Assembly (NCBI RefSeq): GCF_047777955.1
Contig: NZ_CP180537.1
Span: 1,922,001 to 1,986,000, forward strand
Source of the DNA: Didemnitutus sp047777955
GTDB taxonomy: Bacteria; Verrucomicrobiota; Verrucomicrobiia; Opitutales; Opitutaceae
Direction of reading: 5' to 3'
DNA: 64,000 nt
Position numbers and translations under genes: made by a program
Part shown: positions 48,646 to 58,548 of the stretch, in pieces
How the letters are laid out: each line of letters starts with the position of its first letter
How positions within the stretch are numbered: position 1 is the stretch's first letter
Notes under the pieces: model-generated
Seen by the model: only the letters and a program-made list of their open reading frames with translations
What the model was told of the DNA's origin: nothing
The model's database searches: none

Positions 48646-48700
48646 AGGAGTCGGGGTTGAGTGGTTGATGGTTGCGTGCGGGGGACGGGAAGGGAGGGCG

Positions 48701-49774
48701 CTAGGAGCGCGCGGCGGCGCGGGCGGGCAGCGCGCTTTTCAGCGCGCGCTGGTAGGCCCAGAGCATCTTGTTGGCGGCGTAGCGGTCGATGGCGGGGTAG
48801 CCGTTGGTGACGGAATCGCTCTCGTGGAGCAGATCGAGGCCGTGGTCGGAGCGGAAGACGCCGTCCCAGCCGAGCTCGACCAGCGTGCGCATGACGGCGA
48901 GGAGGTCGACGTTGGCGGTGGGGTCGGCGTGATCGGCCTCGTGGAAGGTTTTCTCCGCCGTGGTCTTCACCGTGCGGAGGTGGGCCCAGGCGATGGCGTC
49001 CTTGAACTCGCGGATCATGCCGACGATGTCGTTCGCCGGGTCGGCGCCGTAGGAGCCGGTGCAGAAGCAGAGGGCGTTCGAGCGGTGCGGGTAGAGGGCG
49101 AGGAGGCGGCGGATGTCGGCGGCGTTGCAGAGGAACGCCGGGAGGCCGAGGTAGGACCACGGCGGATCGTTCGGGTGCGCGGCGAGGCGGATGTTGCTCG
49201 CGGCTGCGGCCGGGACGATGGCCTGGAGCGCGTAGCGGACGTTTTCCCAGAACCCGGAGACGCCGAGGTGGGCGTAGGCCTGCTGGAGGGCGGAGAACTC
49301 CTCGCGGCTGTAGCGGCGGCCCCAGCCGGGCAGGAAAAGGCCGTGCGACAGGTCGATGCGCGCCATGGCGGCGTGATCGTAGGCGAGGCCGCGCGTGCCG
49401 TTGGGGTGGAGGTGGGCGAGCTCGGTGCGCCCCCAGTCGAGCGGCATCAGGTTGTAGGTGACGATGATCTCGCCGATGTCGGGGAAGGCCGTGCGGATGT
49501 TGGCGAGCGTCTGGATGTAGTTCGCGATGTGGAGGTCGCGGTCGCCGCGGCCGAGCTTCATGTCATCGGTCCAGAAGACGCTCTCGATCGGACCGAGGGC
49601 GAGTTCCTGCTCGGACAGCTCGTCGCGCAGGCGACGCAGGTCCTCGACCGGCCAGACTTCGCCGGGCGGGACGTGGGCGAGATGGGTGACGACGAGCGGG
49701 CGCGGCGTCATTTGCCGCAGCCAGAGCAGCGGCACGCGGTCGGAGTGACCATACCAACGGAAGGCGGTTTGCAT
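48701..49774 (-). CDS. uxuA: Mannonate dehydratase
   Basis: This 357-residue protein has the UxuA family signature: RWYGHSDRVPLLWLRQ, PIESVFWTDDMKLGRGDRDLHIANYIQTL, LAAHPNDPPWSYLGLPAF, CFCTGSYGADPANDIVGMI and AWAHLRTVKTTAEKTFHEADH. It dehydrates D-mannonate (from glucuronate via UxaC and UxuB) to KDG, the same intermediate produced by KduD. It begins eight bases before the end of the downstream secreted protein gene, in the operon order eda-(hyp)-uxuA-kdgK. Confidence 0.93.
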   Translation of the reverse strand: MQTAFRWYGHSDRVPLLWLRQMTPRPLVVTHLAHVPPGEVWPVEDLRRLRDELSEQELALGPIESVFWTDDMKLGRGDRDLHIANYIQTLANIRTAFPDIGEIIVTYNLMPLDWGRTELAHLHPNGTRGLAYDHAAMARIDLSHGLFLPGWGRRYSREEFSALQQAYAHLGVSGFWENVRYALQAIVPAAAASNIRLAAHPNDPPWSYLGLPAFLCNAADIRRLLALYPHRSNALCFCTGSYGADPANDIVGMIREFKDAIAWAHLRTVKTTAEKTFHEADHADPTANVDLLAVMRTLVELGWDGVFRSDHGLDLLHESDSVTNGYPAIDRYAANKMLWAYQRALKSALPARAAARS

Positions 49775-49781
49775 GGAATTG

Positions 49782-52102
49782 TCAGGGAGGGGTGGACGGG
49801 GCCGGCATGGCGCGGCGCCGGAAGTAGACGCGTTCGCTCTCGGGGTCGCGGCGGTAGAGTTCGTCGACGTCCTCCAGGCGCTGGATGCACCAGGGCGCCG
49901 AAAACGTGAAGCCGTTCTTGGTGAACACGAGGTCGTCGGCCAGGTAGACGCAGAGGTGGTCGAGGGCCGCGGCGCCGCGGCGCCGGTAGCCGATGAGGTC
50001 TCCCAGCTGGCTCGGCGCGGGGATCGGATCGAAGCGGGCGAGCAGGTCGGCCCAGGCCATCTCGCGGTGCTCGGTCCATTCGCCCGGCAGGACGAGGTAG
50101 CGCGGGTCGGGACGGTCGGATCCGAAATTGAAGGCGGTCCAGAAGCAGCTGGGCGTCGGCCCCGGCTCGGTCGGGCGGAAGTAGGTGTTGAGCAGCTCGC
50201 GCTCGATGGCCGGCAGCAGGTGGATGAGATCGAGGAAGCGCTGGTGCGGATCGGCGGCGAAGGACTCGAGGAGACGAACGACGTTTTTGTCGTGGGACAG
50301 GTTCCAATACCGGGCGATGCCCGCGACGTCCGCGGGAGCCGGCTTTTCCAGCAGCACGACTAGGCCGGGCACGCGCAGCGCCGTGCGGTGGGCCGACAGC
50401 TGCTCGCGCCGATCTGGCAGCAGCTGATAAAGCGCGCCGAAATCGGACAGCATCATGTGGTCGCCGCGGGTGTAGACGAGCCGCGCGATCGCCTCGCGGA
50501 CCGTGGGCGAGAGCGACTCGGCGTCGAGCCACTCGTCGATCTTGAAGCCCTTCGGAAAGGGAATGTGTTGTGCGTAATCCGTGACCGAGAGGCCGCCGAC
50601 GAGATGCCCGAAGGTCGCGGTGCGGAAGGCGGGCGGCACGGCGAGGACGAGGTCCAGGGGCGGCTCGACGGTCAGGCGGCCCTGCGCATCCGGCGTTGCG
50701 GCGCGGAAGAGGTCCTCGAGAGCGGTCCGCACCGCGGGCGGCATCTCCACGGCGGCGCAGGCGGCCAGCAGCGCCTCGCGGCTGATGCCCGCGAATGTCC
50801 ACCGGGGCTTGCCGTCGGGCGGCGGCAGCTGGGTGAGCGTGTCGGCGCCCGGGGCGAGCAGGACGTCATAGTAACGGAGCCGGCCCCAGGGGCCGGCCGC
50901 GGCGGTCTTGAGGTGCAGGCGCTGGCGCCACGCGCCCGGCATGCGGCTGAGGGAGAAAGGCGGATCGCCCGGCTCCTCGCGCGCGCGCCGGAGACGGAAC
51001 AGACGTGGGGGCTTGCCCGCGTAACGCGGGTTCAGGTGGCCGATTTCTTCCAGCGGAATGAACTGCCAGGGACCGAACGCCGTCGGCCGGCGCGCGAAGC
51101 CGATCTGGTCGGCGATGTAGACCGCGGTGTAGGGCCACGCCGTGGTGTCGGGGTCGCCGTAGACCAGGAGATCGCCGTAGCGCGGCGCGCCGGTGGCCGG
51201 CTCGGCCTCGCGTTCCAGCCAGTCCCGAAAGCGACCTTCCGCGCGCGGATCGGCGCCGGGGGCCAGCGCGAAGAAATCCGACGCCGCCACGCTGCTCTCC
51301 ACCCCGGCGTCGTCGGCCTCCGCGAAGTCCGGCGGGAACGTGTTGAGCAGCGAGCGCGGCAGCGCGGGGAGGATGTGCACGACGTCGAGGCGCGGGCCGT
51401 TCGGCAGCGAGGAGACGGCGTTGAGCATCGGCTCGATGGCGCGGTAGCGGCCGTGCAGCTGCCAGTAGGCGGCCTGGGTCGGCGCGTCGAGCGTCTTGCC
51501 CGGCTCGCGGCGCAGCTTGAGGATCGTCGTCTCGGCCGCGAGGGCGATGCGGTAGAAATCCCGCCGGTCCTGCGGCGAGGCGAAGGCGTCCTCGAGGGCG
51601 TAGAACTCCGAGAAGATGAGCCGGTCGCCGGCAGGGCGCGCGGTGGCGCGGAGGCGGCGCATCGCGGCGCGCCAGCGCGGCTCCGCGTCGAGGCGCGCCA
51701 CCTGGATGCGGTCGAGCGAGAGCGGCCAGCGGTAGCTGAGGTTGCGCGGGTGGCGCTCGAGCCAGCTGCGCCAGACGTCGAGCTCGGCCGGCGTGAAGCG
51801 CGCGAGCAGCGCCTCGTCCGGCACGACGAAGCGGTCGCCGTCGGGCGCGGTGCGCACGGCGGCGGCGATGGCGTCCGCCAGGGCGGGGAGAGCCCGCGGT
51901 CACGGAGCAATCCGGCGAGCGCCGGCCCGGCCTCCGCCGGGAGATACCAGCGCGCGGGGAAGGCGGGCAGCGTGAGCAGCTGGAGATCGGACGGCTCCAG
52001 CGCCAGCCGGCTGCGCAGCACGGGCGGCTCGCCGGGTTGCGCCGCCGCGAGCGCGGCGGCGGCGAGCGAGGCGAGGAAGGTGAACGTGACCGATGGCCTC
52101 AT
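49782..52102 (-). CDS. Secreted tandem-domain protein, possible NlpC/P60-like fold (unrecognised)
   Basis: After one base correction near 51890 the protein has a signal peptide (MRPSVTFTFLASLAAAALAAAQP) and about 770 residues containing two related domains. Domain 1 contains LDVVHILPALPRSLLNTFPPDF and YGDLLVYGDP, then YTAVYIADQIGFARR. Domain 2 contains LDLIHLLPAIERELLNTYFRP, PSCFWTAFNF, then LGDLIGYRR and DHLCVYLADDLVFTKNG, and ends LEDVDELYRR. The C and H of domain 2 fall where NlpC/P60 cysteine peptidases place their catalytic pair. In domain 1 they are replaced by Ser/Asp and Tyr, so it may be inactive. The gene lies inside the uronate operon. The fold is inference. Confidence 0.6.
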
Positions 52103-52135
52103 GCGGGGCGCGCAGGCCGGCTCCGAGGCGCGCGC

Positions 52136-52771
52136 CTAGGCGCGCGCGGCGGCGGCGACGAATTCCTTCGCGCGGAGCGTGATGGCGGCCCAGTCCTTCG
52201 CCTTGAGCGCGGCCGGTTGCACGAGGGCGCTGCCGGCGGCGGTGGCGTAGGCGCCGGCCTTGAGGAAGTCGGCGACGGTTTCCGGCGTGACGCCGCCGGT
52301 GGGCATGATGTTCAGGAAAGGGAACGGGGCCTTGAGGGACTTGATGAAGGCCGGGCCGAAGAACTCGGCCGGGAAAACCTTCACGATGTCGGCGCCGAGC
52401 TCGTAGGTGTTGTAGGCCTCCGTCGGGGTGAGCGCGCCGCCGAGGATGGCGAGGCCGCGCTCCTTGCCGGCGGCGATGACGGCCGGGCGCACGCAGGGCG
52501 TGACGATGAACTTCGCGCCGGCGGCCTGGGCTTGCGCGACGGTCTCGGCGTTGACGACGGTGCCCATGCCGAAGGTGACGTGCGGGAGCTCCTTCGCCGC
52601 CTTGGCGAGGACGTCGAGCGCGCCGGGCGTCGACATGGTGAGCTCGATGACGGTGAGCCCGCCGGCCGCGAGGGCGCGGGCGCAGTCGATGAGACTGTCG
52701 GGGCCGTCGGCGCGGATGAGCGCGATGACCTTCTCTTGTTTGATGCGGGCGAGGACTTCGGACTTGTTCAT
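52136..52771 (-). CDS. eda: KDPG (2-keto-3-deoxy-6-phosphogluconate) aldolase
   Basis: This 211-residue class I aldolase cleaves KDPG to pyruvate and glyceraldehyde-3-phosphate. Seen: VIELTMSTPGA with the catalytic Glu (residue 43), FIVTPCVRP, and GADIVKVFPAEFFGP with the Schiff-base Lys (residue 131), plus IMPTGGV. It is the final step for KDG made from pectin and glucuronate. The leader is T/C-rich (TTTTTTCTTCCCC) directly before the ATG. The upstream 147 bases contain GTGT/ACAC half-sites. Confidence 0.95.
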   Translation of the reverse strand: MNKSEVLARIKQEKVIALIRADGPDSLIDCARALAAGGLTVIELTMSTPGALDVLAKAAKELPHVTFGMGTVVNAETVAQAQAAGAKFIVTPCVRPAVIAAGKERGLAILGGALTPTEAYNTYELGADIVKVFPAEFFGPAFIKSLKAPFPFLNIMPTGGVTPETVADFLKAGAYATAAGSALVQPAALKAKDWAAITLRAKEFVAAAARA

Positions 52772-52918
52772 GGGGAAGAAAAAATTTTCGCAGTCGAAAG
52801 GCTAGCAGAGCTTCGTGTCTACACCCGGCCAAACCGTGTCATGGCGAGTAATACACAAGCGGTGCGCAAACGGGGCGGAGCGGCGGGCGCCGCGCGGCGG
52901 AGCAGGAAGGAGCGGGGC

Positions 52919-54213
52919 TCATTCGCCTCCGGCCCACTTGGGTTTCTGGCGGAGGTGGTAGAGGCGTTCGCCGGCCTTGGGCTCGAGGAACACGCCCTCG
53001 TGCTCGCGGTTGGCATAGTCGTCCTTGTTGATCGTGCGCCAGTCGCGGTAGCCGAGGTTGATCTTGCGGCACGTCGCCTCGGGGATGCCGGTGGCGAGCG
53101 TGACGCGGACGCGCGGGGTCTCGATGCCGGTTTTCTCGTCGTAGGTGCCGATGCCGTGGACGTGCGTCGAGTGGGCGAGGGTGCCCCAGGGCTCGTGCTT
53201 GAACTTGTCCCACTGCTTGAGGAAATACTGCACGCAGTGGTAGCCGATGCGCTCGATCATCTTGCCGTGGACGACGGAGACCTCGTGGATGTGCGGCGCG
53301 TAGATGATGAGCTCGCCGCCGTCGGCGACGATGGGCTCGAGTTTATACATGCACTTCCCGCCGACCCACAGCTCGTCATACATGGCGGGCGCGCAGCTCA
53401 GCACGGTGTGAAACGGGCGGTCCTTGTAGGTGATATGGAGCTCGCGCGAGAGTTCGCTCGCGTCGTCCCAGGCCTGCTCGGGCGTGCCGGCGAAGAGGCC
53501 GGCGAGCTCGCCCTTGCCCTGCACGACCATGGCGAAGCAGAGCTTCGGCACGGTGACCATCGCGCCGGCGCGATCGACGACCTTGCGCACGGGCGTCCAC
53601 TTGTTGCCGATGATCATCGGGTTCGTGACGACTGCGCCGAGCCAGTGGAAGAAGTTCAGGATCTGCGGGCCGGCGACGCCGGGGAAGAGATACTTGTTGC
53701 CGCCGGAGAAGCCCACGACCTCGTGGGGAAACACCGGGCCGACGATGATCAGCTGGTCGTAGTCGAAGAGGCGCCTGTTGACGTGCACGGGGACGTCCAT
53801 CGCGAAGAGGCCGCCCGAGAGCTGGTTGATCTCGGCGGCGGGGATGGCGCCGAGGTCGCGCAGCGCCGCGGGGTTGTCCCACTCGTGGTTGATGAACTCG
53901 ACGTCCCGGTAGGTGGTGGCGCGCTCCGCGGCGGTGATCTCGACGCGCTCGTTGATGGCGGCGTCGGGCATCGGCGGGTGCGTGCCGAGGGCGATCATGA
54001 CGTCGAACTTGCGCACCGCGCCGGCGAGCTGGGCGAAGAGGGTCTTGAACATCAGGCCGACGGGCGCGGTGCGGGTGCCGTCGGGGATGATGAGGCACAC
54101 GCGTTGGCCGCGGTAGTCGGCGGCCGGGCAGGCGCGGGCGACGAGCTCGCGGACGGTGTCGGGCGCGACGGACTGGCCGGCGGGGGCGAGGGAGCGGAAG
54201 GGGCGGCGGGCAT
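52919..54213 (-). CDS. LarA-family nickel-dependent racemase/epimerase (probable sugar-acid epimerase)
   Basis: From the GTG at 54100 the protein runs 393 residues. The true start is probably the ATG at 54213 (two bases after iclR), with one base missing near 54200. Key residues of lactate racemase LarA are all present at the right spacing: His41 (GTHPPMPD), His126 and Lys136 (PHEVVGFSGGNK) and His152 (FFHWLG). In LarA these correspond to His108, His174, cofactor-bearing Lys184 and nickel ligand His200. LarA homologues act on lactate, malate, hydroxyglutarate or gluconate. In this uronate cluster a hexonate epimerase role is most likely. LarB/C/E are not in the window. Confidence 0.82.
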
Positions 54214-54214
54214 G

Positions 54215-55123
54215 TCAGGAGGATTCGTGGCCGTGGTAGCCGAGGTGTTCCGAGAGCTCGCGCGCGGCGGCCAGCACGTGCGCGCCCATCTCGGGGATGC
54301 GCTCGCGGGTGAAGCGGACCGTAGCGGCGGTGATGCCGATGGCGGCGGCGACCTTGCCGTCGGAGGCGTAGACGGGGGCGGCGACGCAGCGGACGCCGGG
54401 ATTGAACTCCTCGTCGTCGAGGCTGTAGCCGCGCTTGCGCGTCGCTTCGACCTCGCGGCGGATTTCCGCCAGCGTGGTGCGCGTGTGCGGGGTGCGCTTG
54501 GTGAGCTTGGTGCCGGCGGGGTAGAGCTCCGCCAGCCGCTCGTAGTGGAGGAAGGAGAGGAAGGACTTGCCGGTCGACGAGCAGTGCAGCTCGGCGAGGA
54601 AGCCCGGACGCGACGCGGCGCGGAGCGGGTGGGGGCTGTCCTGGACGGCGACGATGAGCGAGCGGTCGTCGCAGGGGATCGCGAGGTGCGCGGTCTCGTC
54701 GGTGGCCTGGGTGAGGCGGAGCAGGACGGGCTGCGCCAGCTCGCGGATCTCGGTGCCGGCGAGCGCGGCGTTGCCGAGCTGGATGAGGATGGGTCCGAGC
54801 TCGAAGCGGCCCTCGACCTTGCGCGCGAGGCCCTCGAGCGTGAGGGTGCTCATGATGCGCAGCGTCGTGGTGACGGGAATCTTCAGCTCGCGCGCGATGT
54901 CGGCGACCTTGTAGCCCTCGGTCGAGCGTCCGAGGAGCTTAAGAATCCGGCAGGCGTTCCGAAGATTGGGAATAACGTATCGCTCCGCGCCCGCATCGAC
55001 GACGGAGGCGGCGGAGGTGGACTTGGCGGGGAAGGGGGCGGGTTTCACCGGAACGAGCGTTAACAGATTTGGGGCGGGCTGGGGCGGGAAATTTTTATTG
55101 CCAAAAACAACCGAATTCACCAT
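54215..55123 (-). CDS. IclR family transcriptional regulator (KdgR-like)
   Basis: An IclR regulator with an N-terminal winged helix (NACRILKLLGRSTEGYKVADIARELKIPVTTTLRIMSTL) and a C-terminal effector domain with LHCSSTGKSFLSFLHYERLAELYP, GYSLDDEEFNPGVRCVAAPVYASDGKV and AAIGITAATVRFTRERI. The start could be the ATG at 55123 or a GTG at 55048; the first 25 residues are unconserved and the ATG overlaps an operator half-site, so the GTG is quite possible. It is divergent from the first TonB receptor and upstream of larA. By analogy with KdgR it probably responds to KDG or a related uronate. Confidence 0.9.
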   Translation of the reverse strand: MVNSVVFGNKNFPPQPAPNLLTLVPVKPAPFPAKSTSAASVVDAGAERYVIPNLRNACRILKLLGRSTEGYKVADIARELKIPVTTTLRIMSTLTLEGLARKVEGRFELGPILIQLGNAALAGTEIRELAQPVLLRLTQATDETAHLAIPCDDRSLIVAVQDSPHPLRAASRPGFLAELHCSSTGKSFLSFLHYERLAELYPAGTKLTKRTPHTRTTLAEIRREVEATRKRGYSLDDEEFNPGVRCVAAPVYASDGKVAAAIGITAATVRFTRERIPEMGAHVLAAARELSEHLGYHGHESS

Positions 55124-55148
55124 TGAATGGCAAGTTCATTAGTGAACT
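55116..55148. promoter_or_regulatory. Bipartite palindromic operator between iclR and TonB receptor 1
   Basis: The 33-bp module contains TTCACCATTGAA (55116-55127, TTCA-N4-TGAA arms), then 5 bases (TGGCA), then the perfect-arm palindrome AGTTCATTAGTGAACT (55133-55148). It lies in the divergent region, 61 bases before the receptor ATG. The same layout with the same 5-base spacing recurs before kduI. This is presumably the IclR regulator's binding site and could repress both directions. Confidence 0.8.
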
Positions 55149-55209
55149 GACGCGAAATCCCCGCTCCCCCGCTGTTTCGCGCCGATCCAACCCTACCACC
55201 CCCGCACCT

Positions 55210-58200
55210 ATGCTACCCAACCCGACCGCATGTCGGCATGCGTTTGCCGTCTTCGTTCGTCGTTTCCATCGCGGCGCCCTTGTCGGGCGCTGGCTCGCCA
55301 GCCTCGCGCTCGCGCTCGCCTTTGCCCTGCCGGCCTTCGCGCAAGCCGGCGGCGGCGAAATCGCCGGCCGCGTCCTGAACGTCGGCACCGGGCGTTACCT
55401 GAACAACGCCCGCGTGACGATCGACGGCACCACCCGCGAGGTCTTCACCAACGAGTATGGTGAATACCGCCTCAGCGACGTGCCCGCCGGCACCGTCACC
55501 GTCCGCGTCGCCTACACCGGCCTCGACACCAAATCCGAGCAGATCACGGTCACCGCGGGCCAGAGCGCCACGCTCAACTTCGACCTGACCAGCGCCGACC
55601 GCTACGGCAAGGACGAGAAGATCGTGCAGCTCGACACCTTCGTCGTGCAGTCCAACCGCGAATACGAGGGCAATGCGCTCGCGACGAACGAGCAGCGCTA
55701 CGCCCCGAACGTGAAGGTCGTCATGGCCGCCGACGCCTTCGGCGCGGTCAACGAGGGCAACCCGGGCGAGTTCCTCAAGTATCTCCCCGGCGTCTCGGTC
55801 GACTACGTCGCCGCCGACGTCCGCACCGTGTCGGTGCGCGGCTTCGCCTCCAACTTCTCCAACGTCTACTGGGACGGCATGCGCCTGACCTCCTCCGCGT
55901 CGGGCAGCAGCAACCGCGTGTTCGAGTTCGAGCAGGTCTCGATCAACAACACCTCCCGCACCGAGATCGTGAAGCTCCCGACGCCCGATCTCCCGGCCGA
56001 CTCGCTCGGCGGCGCGGTGAACTTCGTCTCGAAGAACGCCTTCGAGCGCAAGGGCGCGCAGTTCAACTACCGCGTCTACATGAACATGAACTCGGAGAAC
56101 ACCGACCTCTTCCAGAAGACCCCCGGACCGGGCCAGAAGAAGACGTTCAAGGTGCTCCCGAACGTCGACTTCGACTACACGCTCCCGGTCAACGACCGCT
56201 TCGGCATCGTCATCACCGGCCTCTCCTCGAACCAGCACGTCGAGCAGCACCGCTGGCAGCCCACCTGGAATCACCAGCAGGGCGGCGCCACGCCCACGAA
56301 TCCCTACCTGCAGCAGTGGCAGATCCAGGACGGCCCGAAGACCACCAACCGCGCCTCGATCGGCATCAAGGCCGACTGGAAGGTCACCAAGAACCAGACC
56401 CTCTCCGTCGCCTACCAGGACAATTACTACAAGACCTTCTTCGGTAATCGTAACCTGAACTTCAACATGGGCACCACCGCGACGCCCACGCCCAGCACGG
56501 GCACCGCGCTCGCCTGGGGCTCCGACTACGTCCAGGCCGCCACCGGCCGCGGCCAGGTCACGCAGGGCAGCTCCTTCCGCGACAAGCTCGGCAACACCTC
56601 CGCCGGCAACATCGTCTGGAAATGGAGCACGGCGGACTGGGACGTCGACGCCGGCGTCAACGGCGTGCAGTCCCGCACCTGGTATCGCGCCCTCGCGCGC
56701 GGCCACTTCGCCAATGTCGGCACGCGCCTCCAGAACGTCAGCAACCTCCGCGCCGACGGCATCGCCTTCCCCGGCGGCATGAACATCACCGCCACCAACT
56801 CCTCCGGCGCGCCGATCGACATCTACGACCTCTCCAACTACCGCCTCACGACCGCGTCGAACGACCCGGTCGACGGCAAGGCCACGATGAAGAGCGGCCA
56901 CCTCAACGCCGAGCGGCACTTCGACTCCTGGCGCATTCCGCTCAACGTGAAGGCCGGCGCCGAGGTGCGCGAAGAGGGACGCGACAACCGCCGCTACTCG
57001 GAGAGCTACACCTACGTCGGCGCCGACGGCGTCGCCAACACCGCCGACGACACCGCGGCGGCCTTCCTCGACACCGTCTACAAGGGCAGCGATTCCGGCT
57101 TCGGCTCCAAGTCGATCCAGTGGATCAATCCCTACGCCCTCGCGGACGTGTATGCCCGCAATCCCGGCTACTTCACCACCAACGCCGTCACGAACGAGAC
57201 CAACCGCATCAACAACTCGGAAAAGATGTCCGAGCGCGTCTCCGCCGGCTACGTCCAGGTCGACGGCCGCCTCCTGAACGGCAAGCTCCGCTTCGTGACC
57301 GGCGTCCGCTACGAGAAGACGAACGACAAGGGCCAGGGCGTCCTCGTCAACCCCGACGCCGTCTGGCAGCGCAACGCCAACGGCACCTACGTCGACTCCG
57401 ACAACAACTCGGCCAACGGCATCCAGCGCGTCCGCCGCACCGATGCCGGTGCCGCCGGCTCGATGGAGGAACTCCGCCTCGTGCGCGTCGAGCGCGGCTA
57501 CCGCGCCGACCGCAGCTACGACGGCTACTACCCGAGCCTCCACCTCACCTACGAAATCCGGGACAACCTGCTCCTGCGCGCCGCCTACGCCAAGACCTTC
57601 GGCCGGCCCGACTACGCCAACATCATCCCGAACACCACCATCAACGAGGATGACACCGACCCGAACGCCGTCGGCTCGATCACCATCCGCAACACGGCGC
57701 TGAAGCCCTGGACCGCGAACAACTACGACCTCTCGCTCGAATACTACCCCGACAAGGGCGGCCTGATGTCGATCGGCGCCTTCCAGAAGAAGCTCAGCGA
57801 TTTCTGGACCACCCGCGGCGGCGTCGTCGATGCCGCGCTCGCGGACGAGCTCGGCATCGATTCCCGCTACATCGGCTGGGCCGTCAGCACGACGATCAAC
57901 GGCGGCGACGCCGAGATCAGCGGCTGGGAGTTCAGCGTCATCCGCCCGCTCAACTTCCTCCCGGGCTGGGGCCGCTACTTCACGGTCAAGGCCAACGGCA
58001 CCGCCCTGCACCTCACCGGCGACAACACCCCGGACTTCCGCGGCTTCATCTCCAAGACCGGCAACTTCAGCCTTAGCTTCTCCAAGAAGCCCTGGGTGCT
58101 GAACGCCAACATGAACTTCCGCGGCCGCCAGAAGGGCACCTCCGCCACCGCCGCCGCCGCCCAGACCGGCGCCCAATACGGCACTACCACGGGCTTTTTC

Positions 58201-58407
58201 GAATACTACCAGCCCCGCTGGAACCTCGACCTCAGCGGCGAATACCAGTTCAGCAAGCGCTTCACGTTCTTCGCCGCCGCCCGCAACATCCTCAACAAGG
58301 AGCAGGTCATCGAACGCTTCAATCCCGACACGCCCGGCTACGCCCGCGGCTTCCGGTGGGAAGAGTTCGGCGTGAACTTCTCCTTCGGCATCAAGGGCAC
58401 GTTCTAA
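55210..58407 (+). CDS. TonB-dependent receptor 1 (large, with carboxypeptidase-like N-domain)
   Basis: The 1,065-residue outer-membrane receptor has a signal peptide ending in FALPAFAQA. A carboxypeptidase-regulatory-like domain follows (GEIAGRVLNVGTGRYLNNARVTIDG...GEYRLSDVPAGTVTVRVAYTGLD). The plug domain has GNPGEFLKYLPGVSVDYV, VSVRGFASNFSNVYWDGMRL and LPADSLGGAVNFVSKNAF. A long barrel ends in GTF with a terminal aromatic. No SusD gene is adjacent. Likely ligand: oligogalacturonate or pectin fragments, from cluster context and operator control. Confidence 0.93.
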   Translation: MLPNPTACRHAFAVFVRRFHRGALVGRWLASLALALAFALPAFAQAGGGEIAGRVLNVGTGRYLNNARVTIDGTTREVFTNEYGEYRLSDVPAGTVTVRVAYTGLDTKSEQITVTAGQSATLNFDLTSADRYGKDEKIVQLDTFVVQSNREYEGNALATNEQRYAPNVKVVMAADAFGAVNEGNPGEFLKYLPGVSVDYVAADVRTVSVRGFASNFSNVYWDGMRLTSSASGSSNRVFEFEQVSINNTSRTEIVKLPTPDLPADSLGGAVNFVSKNAFERKGAQFNYRVYMNMNSENTDLFQKTPGPGQKKTFKVLPNVDFDYTLPVNDRFGIVITGLSSNQHVEQHRWQPTWNHQQGGATPTNPYLQQWQIQDGPKTTNRASIGIKADWKVTKNQTLSVAYQDNYYKTFFGNRNLNFNMGTTATPTPSTGTALAWGSDYVQAATGRGQVTQGSSFRDKLGNTSAGNIVWKWSTADWDVDAGVNGVQSRTWYRALARGHFANVGTRLQNVSNLRADGIAFPGGMNITATNSSGAPIDIYDLSNYRLTTASNDPVDGKATMKSGHLNAERHFDSWRIPLNVKAGAEVREEGRDNRRYSESYTYVGADGVANTADDTAAAFLDTVYKGSDSGFGSKSIQWINPYALADVYARNPGYFTTNAVTNETNRINNSEKMSERVSAGYVQVDGRLLNGKLRFVTGVRYEKTNDKGQGVLVNPDAVWQRNANGTYVDSDNNSANGIQRVRRTDAGAAGSMEELRLVRVERGYRADRSYDGYYPSLHLTYEIRDNLLLRAAYAKTFGRPDYANIIPNTTINEDDTDPNAVGSITIRNTALKPWTANNYDLSLEYYPDKGGLMSIGAFQKKLSDFWTTRGGVVDAALADELGIDSRYIGWAVSTTINGGDAEISGWEFSVIRPLNFLPGWGRYFTVKANGTALHLTGDNTPDFRGFISKTGNFSLSFSKKPWVLNANMNFRGRQKGTSATAAAAQTGAQYGTTTGFFEYYQPRWNLDLSGEYQFSKRFTFFAAARNILNKEQVIERFNPDTPGYARGFRWEEFGVNFSFGIKGTF

Positions 58408-58440
58408 ACTTCGCCGGATTGGCTTCCGCCAACCCGTCGC

Positions 58441-58508
58441 CGACGCGAGCGCTTGGGGGCCTCGCGTCGGTGGAAAAGTCCGCCAGCCAGCGTCGCTGGC
58501 GGACTTTT
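58441..58508 (+). terminator. Tandem hairpins after TonB receptor 1
   Basis: First hairpin: CGACGCGAG (58441-58449) with CTCGCGTCG (58461-58469). Second hairpin: a perfect 14-bp stem AAAAGTCCGCCAGC (58474-58487) with GCTGGCGGACTTTT (58495-58508), loop CAGCGTC, ending in T run. The second is a strong intrinsic terminator working on either strand. It sits 41 bases before the start of the second receptor, which may thus need its own promoter or partial read-through. Confidence 0.82.
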
Positions 58509-58548
58509 CTCTTCCGGCGCTCCGCTCCGCACCCGTAGACTCCCCCGC

